A stretch of DNA of 34,660 bases, from NCBI GenBank assembly GCA_005773145.1, contig SXHS01000238.1, positions 1-34,660 on the forward strand, read 5' to 3'. The notes under the pieces are model-generated. The model saw only the letters and a list, made by a program, of their open reading frames with translations. It did no database searches and had not been told where the DNA came from. This DNA comes from Planctomycetaceae bacterium. GTDB lineage: Bacteria > Planctomycetota > Planctomycetia > Pirellulales > Pirellulaceae. This document shows positions 9,222 to 17,220 of this stretch, in pieces. Position 1 is the first letter of the stretch; each line of letters opens with the position of its first letter. The position numbers were made by a program, and so were the translations under genes.

Positions 9222-9608
9222 ATGCCAGCGTCGAAGGAAGAAGTTTTCAAGAAGGTACAGACCGCGCTGATTGATGCCCTGGGGGTGGACGAGGACGATG
9301 TGACCCCAGAGGCGACGCTGGTCGGCGACCTTGGGGCGGAGTCGATTGATTTTCTCGACATCGTGTTTCGCCTGGAAAAGGCCTTCAATATCGAAATTCC
9401 GCGGGCCGAGTTGTTCCCAGAGGACATCTTGACCAATCCTCAGTATGTGCAAGACGGTAAGGTGACGGCTAACGGGCTCACCGAATTGAAACGACGCATG
9501 CCCTTCGCAGACCTTACCAAGTTTGAGTCGAATCCAGCCGTGCAGGAGTTTGGCAACTTGTTAAGCGTGAGCGACATGTGCCGCTACGTGGAGTCCAAGT
9601 TGAAGTAG
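9222..9608 (+). CDS. Acyl carrier protein, long form
   Basis: The 128-residue acidic protein has the ACP phosphopantetheine motif GAESIDFLDIVF with Ser41 as the attachment site, preceded by VTPEATLVGDL and followed by LEKAFNIEIPRAELFPEDI, which match helices II and III of ACP. It is about 50 residues longer than the housekeeping ACP of about 78 residues: the extra segment (about 75-128) ends in VSDMCRYVESKLK, so the closing 'V.D...Y+..KL' pattern of ACP appears at the far end, as if a segment had been inserted before the last helix. The ATG at 9222 has CGGAGG upstream. The position between two FabZ-like genes and before a KAS II indicates a dedicated carrier for this cluster, not general fatty acid synthesis. 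Confidence 0.9.
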   Translation: MPASKEEVFKKVQTALIDALGVDEDDVTPEATLVGDLGAESIDFLDIVFRLEKAFNIEIPRAELFPEDILTNPQYVQDGKVTANGLTELKRRMPFADLTKFESNPAVQEFGNLLSVSDMCRYVESKLK

Positions 9609-9643
9609 GAATGGGATCGCGATAGAGAAAGAGCCTGCCGATC

Positions 9644-10216
9644 ATGCACTGGTATTGGTTTGATCGTTTTACGGAGTTCGAAAGTGGTCGTGCGGCCACG
9701 GCCATCAAGAATGTCTCGCTGGCCGAGGACCACTTGCATGACTACTTTCCAGGCTATCCGGTGATGCCCAATTCGCTGATTCTGGAAGGGATGGCCCAGG
9801 TCGCCGGTACCTTGGTCGGCGAGGTCAACGAGTTCGAAGAACGGGTTGTGTTGGCGAAGGTGTCCAACGTGCGGTTTCATGCACTGGCACAGCCGGGGGA
9901 TACCCTGACTTACAAGGCCACCATCGACAGCCTTGGACCCGATGGGGCTTTTATCGTCGGGACCAGTCATCTCGGAGATCAATTGCAGGCGGAATGCGAG
10001 TTTTGTCTCGCGTTCCTGGACGACCGCAACGAGACGCGCGAGCTGTTCAAGCCGGATGATTTTCTGCGGATGCTGCGGGTGTTTCGCCTGTTTGAGGTGG
10101 GACGCAACGCGGATGGGTCGCCGCTGCGCATTCCCGAGCGGTTGTTGCGAGCGGAACATGCTTCCAATAGCCAGGCGGTGATGGATCGCGCGGTGAACCG
10201 CGATGATAAGTTTTAG
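9644..10216 (+). CDS. Second FabZ-like hot dog protein, catalytic His replaced by Tyr
   Basis: The 190-residue protein aligns with the protein at 8534 without gaps over the active-site region. Its segment reads LHDYFPGYPVMPNSLILEGM: Glu48 is kept, but residue 34, the catalytic His of FabZ, is Tyr (codon TAC at 9752-9754). The remaining hot dog core (AIKNVSLAEDH, VVLAKVSNVRFHALAQPGD) is well conserved. A C-terminal extension of about 50 residues (from LFKPDDFLRMLRVF) is charged and of unknown role. It starts 35 bases after the ACP stop and ends 31 bases before KAS II. It may be an inactive partner in a heteromer with the first FabZ-like protein, a specialised dehydratase, or a thioesterase. 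Sequence alone cannot decide. Confidence 0.8.
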   Translation: MHWYWFDRFTEFESGRAATAIKNVSLAEDHLHDYFPGYPVMPNSLILEGMAQVAGTLVGEVNEFEERVVLAKVSNVRFHALAQPGDTLTYKATIDSLGPDGAFIVGTSHLGDQLQAECEFCLAFLDDRNETRELFKPDDFLRMLRVFRLFEVGRNADGSPLRIPERLLRAEHASNSQAVMDRAVNRDDKF

Positions 10217-10247
10217 ACTCGGGATCTGAAAGACCTAGGGTGGTGGC

Positions 10248-11534
10248 ATGCGTCGACGCGTGGTGGTGACCGGCGCGGGTTGTATCAACCCGATGGGACA
10301 CGATATCGAAACGGTGTGGCAGAATCTGCTCGCTGGTCGCTCCGGCGTGGACTATATCACGATCTTTGATGCCAGCCGATTTCCCACGCGTATTTCGGCC
10401 GAAGTCAAAAATTGGAGCGTCGCCGACGTTGGCGAGGACCCCGAAGTGTGGCGGTTCCGTGCACGCCATTCGCGATTTGCCGCGGGTGCAGCCAAACAGG
10501 CCATGCGGGCTAGCGGCCTATTGGATACGGCCATTGATCCCGTCTCCTTGGGGGTTTACCTGGGGAGTGGCGAAGGGGGACAAGACTTCGACTCCTTCGC
10601 GAAAATGATGGCCGCCGCCATGGATGGTGAGCAATTGGATATCGCCCGCTTCACCCGGGCCGGCATGGAATCGTTGCACCCCATGACCGAGTTGGAGCAG
10701 GAGCCCAATATGCCGGCGGGGCATCTGGCCGGTATGTTCAACGCACAGGGGCCTAATGCCAACTGCCTCACCGCCTGCGCCGCCAGCAGCCAGGCCATCG
10801 GAGAGGCCACCGAAACCATTCGTCGCGGCGATGCGGAGGTGATGCTCACTGGCGGCACCCATAGCATGATCCATCCGCTGGGGGTGACGGGATTTAGCCT
10901 GCTGACGGCCATCTCCACTCGCAATGACGAACCGACCCGCGCCTCGCGCCCCTTCGACCGGGAACGTGACGGCTTCGTGCTGGGAGAAGGCGCGGCCATC
11001 CTGGTCCTCGAGGAGCTGGAGCACGCGTTGCGCCGCGACGCGCCGATCCTGGGTGAGATTCTAGGCTACGGGTCCACCGCGGATGCTTACCGAATTACCG
11101 ATATTCACCCGGAAGGTCGGGGAGCCATCGCGTGCATGCGCATGGCCATTCAGGACGCGGGACTTCAGCCACATGACGTCCACTACGTCAATGCCCATGG
11201 CACTAGTACCACCGTTAACGACAAGGTGGAAACGTTGGCCTGCAAGCACGTCTTCGGTTCCGAGGCCGCTAAGGTCCCCATCTCGAGCACGAAGAGCATG
11301 ATGGGGCACCTGATCGCGGCTGCCGGGGCCACCGAACTCATCGTCTGTCTGATGGCCATCCGCGATGGTGTCCTGCCCCCCACCATCAACCTCGAGAATC
11401 CGGATCCCGACTGCGATCTCGATTACGTTCCCAATGTCGCCCGGCAAGCCCGCTGCGACGTGGCCCTCAGCAATAGCTTTGGATTCGGTGGACAAAACGT
11501 CTCGTTGGTCGTCGGTCGCTACCGGCCCCATTGA
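10248..11534 (+). CDS. fabF: Beta-ketoacyl-ACP synthase II (FabF-like)
   Basis: This 428-residue condensing enzyme extends an ACP-bound acyl chain by two carbons using malonyl-ACP. The Cys-His-His triad is complete: Cys177 in LTACAASSQAIGEA, His317 in YVNAHGTSTTVND, and His354 in KSMMGHLIAAAGATE. RPFDRERDGFVLGEGAA and the terminal NSFGFGGQNVSLV are standard FabF signatures. Compared with remembered FabF sequences, the region before NMPAGHLAGMF (about residues 112-155) seems lengthened by some 15 residues and acidic. It is last in the four-gene cluster. No ketoreductase, enoyl reductase or malonyl transferase is present, so the cluster must share these with the main pathway. The product could be a modified fatty acid or a lipid-linked acyl chain. 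Confidence 0.92.
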   Translation: MRRRVVVTGAGCINPMGHDIETVWQNLLAGRSGVDYITIFDASRFPTRISAEVKNWSVADVGEDPEVWRFRARHSRFAAGAAKQAMRASGLLDTAIDPVSLGVYLGSGEGGQDFDSFAKMMAAAMDGEQLDIARFTRAGMESLHPMTELEQEPNMPAGHLAGMFNAQGPNANCLTACAASSQAIGEATETIRRGDAEVMLTGGTHSMIHPLGVTGFSLLTAISTRNDEPTRASRPFDRERDGFVLGEGAAILVLEELEHALRRDAPILGEILGYGSTADAYRITDIHPEGRGAIACMRMAIQDAGLQPHDVHYVNAHGTSTTVNDKVETLACKHVFGSEAAKVPISSTKSMMGHLIAAAGATELIVCLMAIRDGVLPPTINLENPDPDCDLDYVPNVARQARCDVALSNSFGFGGQNVSLVVGRYRPH

Positions 11535-11577
11535 AGATCGACTTACTTAATCGACGATGGGCCCCTTTGATGACCGC

Positions 11578-12075
11578 TCAGTTGCCAATGCTGGGCGGGT
11601 TCTTCATCAGAAAATCGCGCGGTCCACGCACGGTGTAGTACGGATAGTGGACCGCCCCCATCGTCGGACCAGGCGCCAGTCCGCCCACTTGATTGCAATC
11701 GGCCCGCGATCGGCCTGCGAGACGCTGAAAAAAGCCGGGACGCGATTGGCCGTCCCCCGCGCCGCCACTGGCATACGCCGAATCCTCTACGGATGCCTGG
11801 TATCCGTCCGCGGGCACGCCCTCATCTCCGTGTCCCGACCATACCTCAGCCGAGTTACCTCCGCAGGCCTGGCAACCCGCGTCGCTACCAGCACATTGAC
11901 CCCCGGGGCAGCCGGAACCGCTATCTGCCAAGTAGTATTTGCCCGGCGTCCGCACGTCCTCCAGCAGGCCCCCCGAAAACGCCCCACGCAGGCCACAGCC
12001 GCCGCCCGAGCACGAACAGCCGACCATAGTCGATAACAATATCGCAGCCAACAAGGCAAACGTTCCCCCCCGCAT
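11578..12075 (-). CDS. Small Cys/Gly-rich lipoprotein of planctomycete type
   Basis: The predicted 165-residue protein starts with a short lipoprotein signal (MRGGTFALLAAILLSTMVGC), with the probable lipidated Cys20 at the end of that segment. The mature part is rich in Gly, Cys and Ser. It ends in YPYYTVRGPRDFLMKNPPSIGN, a C-terminal pattern I recall from many small secreted planctomycete proteins; its function is unknown. The ATG at 12075 is preferred over the upstream frame to 12171 because the signal peptide begins there and AAAGGATAG lies upstream. The gene converges on fabF across 43 bases, where CCCAT and ATGGG arms could form a weak shared terminator. It diverges from floA. Cysteines in the mature part may form disulfides or bind metal. 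Confidence 0.75.
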   Translation of the reverse strand: MRGGTFALLAAILLSTMVGCSCSGGGCGLRGAFSGGLLEDVRTPGKYYLADSGSGCPGGQCAGSDAGCQACGGNSAEVWSGHGDEGVPADGYQASVEDSAYASGGAGDGQSRPGFFQRLAGRSRADCNQVGGLAPGPTMGAVHYPYYTVRGPRDFLMKNPPSIGN

Positions 12076-12354
12076 GATGGGCCTATCCTTTCTGTCGGTG
12101 CTGAAATGCAGGCCGGTCTCGTGGGCCTGGCGCCCCACAAAAACCTCTGCCAAGCTCTTCATCGGCCGCATAATGGGAGATATTCACACAATCGCTGCGA
12201 CGTGGAGAATCGCTGCCATTACACGAGTGACAGCGTCTGGTATGCTCCGTACGCTTGCAGTATGCTGGCAGCGGCGGGGCTGAGTCCCGATGGGCCGACC
12301 CCGTTTGCTGATCCTGATGACACGTGCGATCCATGAAGGAATAGGAGCCAAACC

Positions 12355-13371
12355 ATGCGTTTGTTGCCCGCACCCGTGATGGGAGAAAGTTCGAGTGCCG
12401 CGATTGCTTTGGTCGTTGTCATTGTCGTGGCGGTTTTCGGATTCGTGCTGCTGATCGCATTGCTCGCCTATGGCAAGCTGTGGTTTCAGGCCTACATGTC
12501 CGGAGCCGAGGTAGCCCTGGTCAGTCTGATTGGTATGGGCTTTCGGCAGGTCAAGCCACTGGTCATTGTGAATGCGAAGATTATGGCCGCGCAGGCGGGC
12601 CTGGATATTGGACGGCGGGCAGGCATTTCCACGTCGCGATTGGAGGCCCATTACTTAGCGGGGGGAAATGTCACGGGAGTGATCCATGCGATTATCGCCG
12701 CACATCGCGCGGGTATCGACCTGGACTTTGATCGTGCTTGCGCGATCGACTTGGCCGGCCGTGATGTGATGGACGCCGTGCGCACCAGCGTGCATCCTAA
12801 GGTCATCGATTGCCCGGATCCGCAGCGCAGTGGCAAAGCGACACTGAGCGCCATCGCACGCAACGGCGTGGAGTTACGCATTCGGGCCCGGGTTACGGTG
12901 CGCACCAACCTGGAACAACTGATCGGTGGCGCGACTGAAGAGACCATCATCGCGCGAGTCGGAGAAGGAATCATCACCTCCATCGGCTCCGCGGATAGCC
13001 ACCTGGAAGTGCTGGAGAACCCCGATCGGATCTCGCGTGCCGTGTTGGAACGCGGCCTTGATGCCCACACGGCCTTCGAGATCGTGTCGATTGATATCGC
13101 GGATATCGACGTCGGTGAAAATATTGGGGCGCGATTGCAGGCCGATCAGGCGGAGGCGGATACACGCGTGGCCCGGGCCCAGGCGGAACAGCGGCGCGCC
13201 GAGGCCGTGGCCATGGAGCAAGAGATGAAGGCCAAGGTCGCCGAAAATCGTGCTCGACTGGTCCTGGCCGAGGCGGAGGTTCCGCTGGCGATGGGAGACG
13301 CCTTTCGACAAGGAAATCTCTCGCGGCCCGATGCGGCGTCCACCACTTCGGCCCCGTCCACGTCCGCGTAG
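12355..13371 (+). CDS. floA: Flotillin-like protein FloA
   Basis: The 338-residue protein matches the bacterial FloA (YqfA/UPF0365) family, membrane scaffold proteins of ordered lipid domains. A hydrophobic segment at about residues 16-40 anchors it. It is followed by the SPFH/PHB-like domain with family stretches RRAGISTSRLEAHYLAGGNV, VIHAIIAAHRAGIDL, ELRIRARVTVRTNLEQLIGG and GEGIITSIGSADSH. The C-terminal part, from about 255 to 315, is an Ala/Glu-rich coiled coil (ADQAEADTRVARAQAEQRRA). The end is a low-complexity Ser/Thr/Ala tail. AGGAG lies seven bases before the ATG. It is followed closely by the rhomboid gene on the same strand; in other bacteria floA often lies beside an NfeD-type protein gene, which is not seen here. 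Confidence 0.95.
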   Translation: MRLLPAPVMGESSSAAIALVVVIVVAVFGFVLLIALLAYGKLWFQAYMSGAEVALVSLIGMGFRQVKPLVIVNAKIMAAQAGLDIGRRAGISTSRLEAHYLAGGNVTGVIHAIIAAHRAGIDLDFDRACAIDLAGRDVMDAVRTSVHPKVIDCPDPQRSGKATLSAIARNGVELRIRARVTVRTNLEQLIGGATEETIIARVGEGIITSIGSADSHLEVLENPDRISRAVLERGLDAHTAFEIVSIDIADIDVGENIGARLQADQAEADTRVARAQAEQRRAEAVAMEQEMKAKVAENRARLVLAEAEVPLAMGDAFRQGNLSRPDAASTTSAPSTSA

Positions 13372-13398
13372 CTCGGTGCCGCATCCCGCAAGGGCAAC

Positions 13399-14175
13399 AT
13401 GTTTCCGATTCGCGACGATATCCCCTCTGGCCGTCTCCCCATTGTCAATTGGGTCGTGATTGGTATCTGTGCGGTCGTATTCTTAGCGCAGTGGCAAGAA
13501 TCCCAACGTCCGGGACCATCGTTGGTGGAACGCTTCGGCATGATACCGGTGCGCGTTCTGCACCCCGACCGGCCTGTCATGATTCCCGACGTTCAAGTCG
13601 TGCGCACACCATTCGGCTTACAACAACAGATGGACGAGCGGCTGGCCGCGCCCGCTGCGGTTCCCGACCCCTGGACCCTGCTGACGTGCGTGTTTCTTCA
13701 CGGTGGTTGGATGCATTTCCTGGGCAATATGTGGTTCCTATTTATTTTTGGGGATAACGTTGAGGATCGATTGGGCCATCTGGGTTACCTGTTGTTCTAC
13801 TTGGGATGTGGCCTGGCCGCCAGTTTTGCACATTTAGCGACCAACTCCACCTCCAACATGCCCACCATCGGCGCGAGCGGTGCCATCGCGGGAGTGATGG
13901 GCGCCTACTTTTACCTGTACCCGCGGGCCTCGGTGCTTACGCTGATACCGATCGTCTTTTATGTCGATGTGATTTCGCTACCGGCGCCGATTTTCTTGGG
14001 CATCTGGTTTGTCTTTCAGCTGGTGCAGGGAGTCGTAGCCTCATCGGTTGCTCAAGCCTCAACGGGGGTCGCTTGGTGGGCCCATATTGGAGGCTTTGCT
14101 GCCGGCGTGGCAGCCATGATGCTGTTTGCCCAAACGTTTGGCATGGTGGCACGTCCCGCTAAGGAGTCGACATGA
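13399..14175 (+). CDS. Rhomboid-family intramembrane serine protease
   Basis: The 258-residue membrane protein has the rhomboid fold. The first membrane helix is at about 15-31; a long loop (40-90) follows. Next come HGGWMHFLGNMWFLFIFGDN with the oxyanion Asn110, the catalytic Ser160 in IGASGAIAGVMGAY, and the catalytic His229 in WWAHIGGFAAG. All catalytic residues are present. It would cleave membrane proteins within or next to the bilayer; the substrate is unknown. AAGGG sits just before the ATG. Its stop overlaps the start of the next gene by ATGA (14172-14175), which suggests translational coupling. Location after floA, a membrane-domain organiser, is suggestive but may be chance. Confidence 0.93.
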   Translation: MFPIRDDIPSGRLPIVNWVVIGICAVVFLAQWQESQRPGPSLVERFGMIPVRVLHPDRPVMIPDVQVVRTPFGLQQQMDERLAAPAAVPDPWTLLTCVFLHGGWMHFLGNMWFLFIFGDNVEDRLGHLGYLLFYLGCGLAASFAHLATNSTSNMPTIGASGAIAGVMGAYFYLYPRASVLTLIPIVFYVDVISLPAPIFLGIWFVFQLVQGVVASSVAQASTGVAWWAHIGGFAAGVAAMMLFAQTFGMVARPAKEST

Positions 14176-15161
14176 AAGCTGCTTTTATTCGTCAGCCTGG
14201 TCCGGCTGAGAGCATCGTCTACGGTGATCTGCCGCTGCCGCTGCGTTCCCCCCAACAACTACTGATTCAAGTGACAGCCGCTGCGGTCAACCCGATCGAT
14301 ACCTACATTCGAGGCGGCGCGGTAGCGATGGAATTGCCTCAACCGTTTGTCGTAGGTTGTGACTTCGCCGGCGTGGTCGTTGAGGCCCCCAATGACTCGG
14401 CATTTCACGCTGGACAACGCGTTTGGGGGAGCAATCAAGGCATCTTGGGCCGACAAGGTACCTGCTGCGAGACCATTGCGGTCGATCCGTGTTGGGTATA
14501 CCCCACGCCCGACGAGGTCGCGGACGATGCGGCCGCCGCCGCCGCATTGGTCGGCATTACTGCCCATCTGGGGCTGTTTCGTGATGCCCGGCTGCAGGCA
14601 GGCGAAATTGTTTTGGTTCAAGGTGGTACGGGGGGCGTTGGCAACAGCGTTTTGCAGATGGCCAAGGCTGTCGGCGCCAAGGTGATGGCCACAGCGGGTA
14701 CCGATGAGAAAGTGGCCGCCTGTCTGGAGGCTGGAGCCGATTGGGCCATCAACTATCACGCCGAAGATTTCCTCGATCAGCTCCGTGCCCAGGTCCCGGA
14801 CGGTGTGGACGTCTGGTGGGAAACATCACGAAATCCAAACTTGGATGGCGCGGTGGCGGCACTGAAACGGCGCGGCCGCATCATCCTCATGGCCGGACGA
14901 GACGCCAAGCCACCCTTCCCCGTCGGCCCCTTCTATGTCAAGGAGTGCCGCTTGCTGGGGTTCGTGATGTTCTTGGCAACGGCCGCAGAACAACAACGGG
15001 CAGCCGAAGACATGAACCGCTGGCTCGTTGATGGCCGCCTAAGCACCACGATTGGGCGAACGTTTACGCTGGATCAAACGGCTGTCGCGCACCGTCTACA
15101 AGAGGACAGTACCATCCACGGGACGGCCACTCTGCAAGGCAAGATCGTGATTCGCCCCTGA
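14172..15161 (+). CDS. Zinc-independent quinone oxidoreductase (MDR superfamily)
   Basis: The 329-residue protein is a medium-chain dehydrogenase/reductase of the quinone oxidoreductase type. The N-terminal GroES-like part includes AAAVNPIDTYIRGG and GCDFAGVVVEA. The Rossmann NADPH-binding motif is VQGGTGGVGNSVLQMAKAVGAKV at about residues 152-174, of the AxxGxxG type. The Zn ligands of alcohol dehydrogenases are absent. It probably reduces quinones or alpha,beta-unsaturated carbonyls with NADPH. Translation is likely coupled to the rhomboid gene by the ATGA overlap, and AAGGAG lies just upstream within the rhomboid end. The physiological substrate cannot be read from sequence. Confidence 0.9.
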   Translation: MKAAFIRQPGPAESIVYGDLPLPLRSPQQLLIQVTAAAVNPIDTYIRGGAVAMELPQPFVVGCDFAGVVVEAPNDSAFHAGQRVWGSNQGILGRQGTCCETIAVDPCWVYPTPDEVADDAAAAAALVGITAHLGLFRDARLQAGEIVLVQGGTGGVGNSVLQMAKAVGAKVMATAGTDEKVAACLEAGADWAINYHAEDFLDQLRAQVPDGVDVWWETSRNPNLDGAVAALKRRGRIILMAGRDAKPPFPVGPFYVKECRLLGFVMFLATAAEQQRAAEDMNRWLVDGRLSTTIGRTFTLDQTAVAHRLQEDSTIHGTATLQGKIVIRP

Positions 15162-15197
15162 CCGGCTGGCGACGAACGAGTTAAACAACCTACCGAA

Positions 15198-15287
15198 CTA
15201 CTTCTTGCGATGGCGGATTCTGGCCCGCATGCGGCGTTTTTTTCGGCCCAGTTTCCGACGGCCTCGGCCCGTTTTCTTAGTTCCCAC
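15198..15287 (-). CDS. Very basic 29-residue small protein
   Basis: On the minus strand a GTG at 15285-15287 opens a 29-codon frame ending in TAG at 15198-15200. The product is highly basic, with LGRKKRRMRARIRHRKK as its C-terminal 17 residues, and about half of all residues are Lys or Arg. An in-frame TAA lies shortly upstream, so GTG is the only useful start, and GGGAG sits ten bases before it. A weak -10-like TACACT lies at 15340-15345. The composition resembles small ribosome-associated proteins, for example the AURKAIP1/COX24-like peptides (KKRR.KM..H+.RK); this is an inference from pattern only. It lies downstream of the double cyclase gene in a 260-base gap that otherwise shows nothing. 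Confidence 0.5.
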   Translation of the reverse strand: MGTKKTGRGRRKLGRKKRRMRARIRHRKK

Positions 15288-15421
15288 GAGAAACTTTCTC
15301 CCTTAGTCCACAATGCGTGCGATGAATGATTCGGCTCTGAGTGTACCAGGAATCCGTCCCGCTCGAAATGCCCCTTGGCGACCGCTGGCGGGATGTTCGG
15401 ACGATGGTGGCCCAATGACCG

Positions 15422-17107
15422 TCAATCGAACAATGCGATGGCCCGGCCAGGGCCACCGTGGCACCCCTGGATCTTAATGGGGGCAAACAGAAAATAGGCG
15501 TTTTTGGGAATTTGTCCCACTTGTGTAAGAAATTCCACACCCACCATGCCCTTGGTTCCCAGTATCCAATAGGTCATGAGCGCACGGCGCGGATCCACGC
15601 CCCCCAGCGTGGGCGCGTCGGTGGCCACGCAGCGAATTCCCTTAGCGGCGAGACCGGCAATCACCTCGGGGCCGGGCGCTGGCCAACCTTCCGCGCGGCC
15701 ATTGAGCGGATCTTTCCAACAGCCACTCCCGTCTGGCAGGGGACGGAAGTGACGGTCGACGTGCCCCGTGTGAAAAATGACCACGTCGCCCGCCTTGAGT
15801 GGTCCCTGTTGCTGCTCTGCCCGGGCAATATCCGCCATGGTGATCGCCGGCGATTGCGGCCAAGATTTCGGTTGGGTCGATCCGACCAAATGTCGCACGT
15901 CGATTACCCGAGCGGGACCACAGGTCTGCTGAATGGGTACCTGTTCCGTTGTCGTGTCGCTGGTACCACGCGGGCCGAATTCGCGTTCATATTCAGCGAG
16001 CCACGCCTGCACTTCGGGGCTATATTCGTCGTTGGAAAAACCAGGGCTGGGCAGCGCGTAGGCGGGGGGTACCAAATGCGTCCCAACGTGGCTATCCATC
16101 ATGTGCGTGTGGTGGTAGGCCCCGGTGCCCTTCGCATACGCGAAATCGACCTTAATAAATGGATGTCGATGATTGCCGATCCCGATGCCGGGCGAGACAA
16201 CCGGCAGGTCGGGCGACAGGACAACCGACAGGTCGACCGCGTGGTGTTCGCGCGCCGACTTGATCAATCGCTGGGAGAGCGGGCCAGGCATGATGGCAAA
16301 CGCCCGCGCTTCGCCGTAGGGTGCCTGAGTGTAACGAGGCCCCATGGAACAATAGAGCGCACCCGTAGGCGGAAGCGTCTGCAGGCCCGTCGCGCCTTCG
16401 GTAAAAATCATCCCGTGCTTCAGACCAGCCAAGTGCGTGGGTTCACCCAAATTCGGTCGCGGCCCAATCGAGGGACTGTCCAACCCCACGTGTTTGACTC
16501 CCTGCTTGCCGAGTGCATCCATACAGGGAGGATCGGGACCTGGCCATGCTGGTGCCATGTTCGCCAGCGGATCGGCTAGGAATCGCCGCCCCTCCGGAAA
16601 GGGCCGATAATAGCGATCGGTGTAACCGCTGCGCATCAAGACGACATCGCCGGCGCCCAACCGTCGGTGCTGTTGTTCCCATTGCTGAACGCGGTCCGTC
16701 CCAATCAGGGGACTATGTCCATCGGGTGCTTTGTTCAAGAGATTTTGAACATCGATCACACACGCCTCGCCGCACAATTGCCACGCGGGTACTTTATCCG
16801 TGAACATGTCTCCTAACGGATCCGCGCCGGGCAATCCCGATTCAGGACGCGGGATCGAATGGGGCGGCACGTCGATCTGCGTCCCCGTGTTGCCATCGAC
16901 GGTCAAGATATCCACGTTGTAGGCGGATGCCCGACCGATGTGCCGAAAGTGCTTGATCTGTACGGGCGGGAAATCCTCTGGCCAGGTACACGGATACGAT
17001 TCGTTGACCATCAACGACAAATCCACGAAGGTTGGCGAATCGTCGCACCAGCCGAATTGGGCGAACAAGGTTAGCACCACCCATGCGAGTCCCATGCAAG
17101 GTTTCAT
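15422..17107 (-). CDS. Secreted tandem cyclase-family protein with degenerate metal motifs
   Basis: The 561-residue protein begins with a signal peptide (to about residue 21, ending FGWCDD) and contains two copies of the cyclase/kynurenine-formamidase fold (PF04199-like), at about 25-275 and 290-560. Each copy has the late segment 'L.AGDVV....G..DR..RP.P' and a Pro-Gly-Asp-rich turn. The family metal motif HxGTHxDxPxH is altered in both: copy 1 reads NTGTQIDVPPH (73-83) and copy 2 reads HVGTHLVPPAY (340-350). The second copy ends in FLFAPIKIQGCHGGPGRAIA, typical of active cyclases. The natural substrate is unknown; amide or lactone hydrolysis would be expected of intact members. It lies after chrA on the same strand, about 110 bases downstream. 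A fusion of two ancestral single-domain genes is likely. Confidence 0.8.
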   Translation of the reverse strand: MKPCMGLAWVVLTLFAQFGWCDDSPTFVDLSLMVNESYPCTWPEDFPPVQIKHFRHIGRASAYNVDILTVDGNTGTQIDVPPHSIPRPESGLPGADPLGDMFTDKVPAWQLCGEACVIDVQNLLNKAPDGHSPLIGTDRVQQWEQQHRRLGAGDVVLMRSGYTDRYYRPFPEGRRFLADPLANMAPAWPGPDPPCMDALGKQGVKHVGLDSPSIGPRPNLGEPTHLAGLKHGMIFTEGATGLQTLPPTGALYCSMGPRYTQAPYGEARAFAIMPGPLSQRLIKSAREHHAVDLSVVLSPDLPVVSPGIGIGNHRHPFIKVDFAYAKGTGAYHHTHMMDSHVGTHLVPPAYALPSPGFSNDEYSPEVQAWLAEYEREFGPRGTSDTTTEQVPIQQTCGPARVIDVRHLVGSTQPKSWPQSPAITMADIARAEQQQGPLKAGDVVIFHTGHVDRHFRPLPDGSGCWKDPLNGRAEGWPAPGPEVIAGLAAKGIRCVATDAPTLGGVDPRRALMTYWILGTKGMVGVEFLTQVGQIPKNAYFLFAPIKIQGCHGGPGRAIALFD

Positions 17108-17220
17108 GGCCGTGAATCCTATTGCGCTGATCGCTGTCGCCGCCGCGTCAGCGATGCTTGTGATGAAGAGAGCCCCTGGTTAAGGTATCCAGGTGCTCCG
17201 TTACGGTCAAGTGGCAGCCA

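Noticed and set aside
15458..16579. Plus-strand 373-codon frame
   Set aside because: It is the antisense shadow of the double cyclase gene, and the product is Arg-rich with no recognisable motif.
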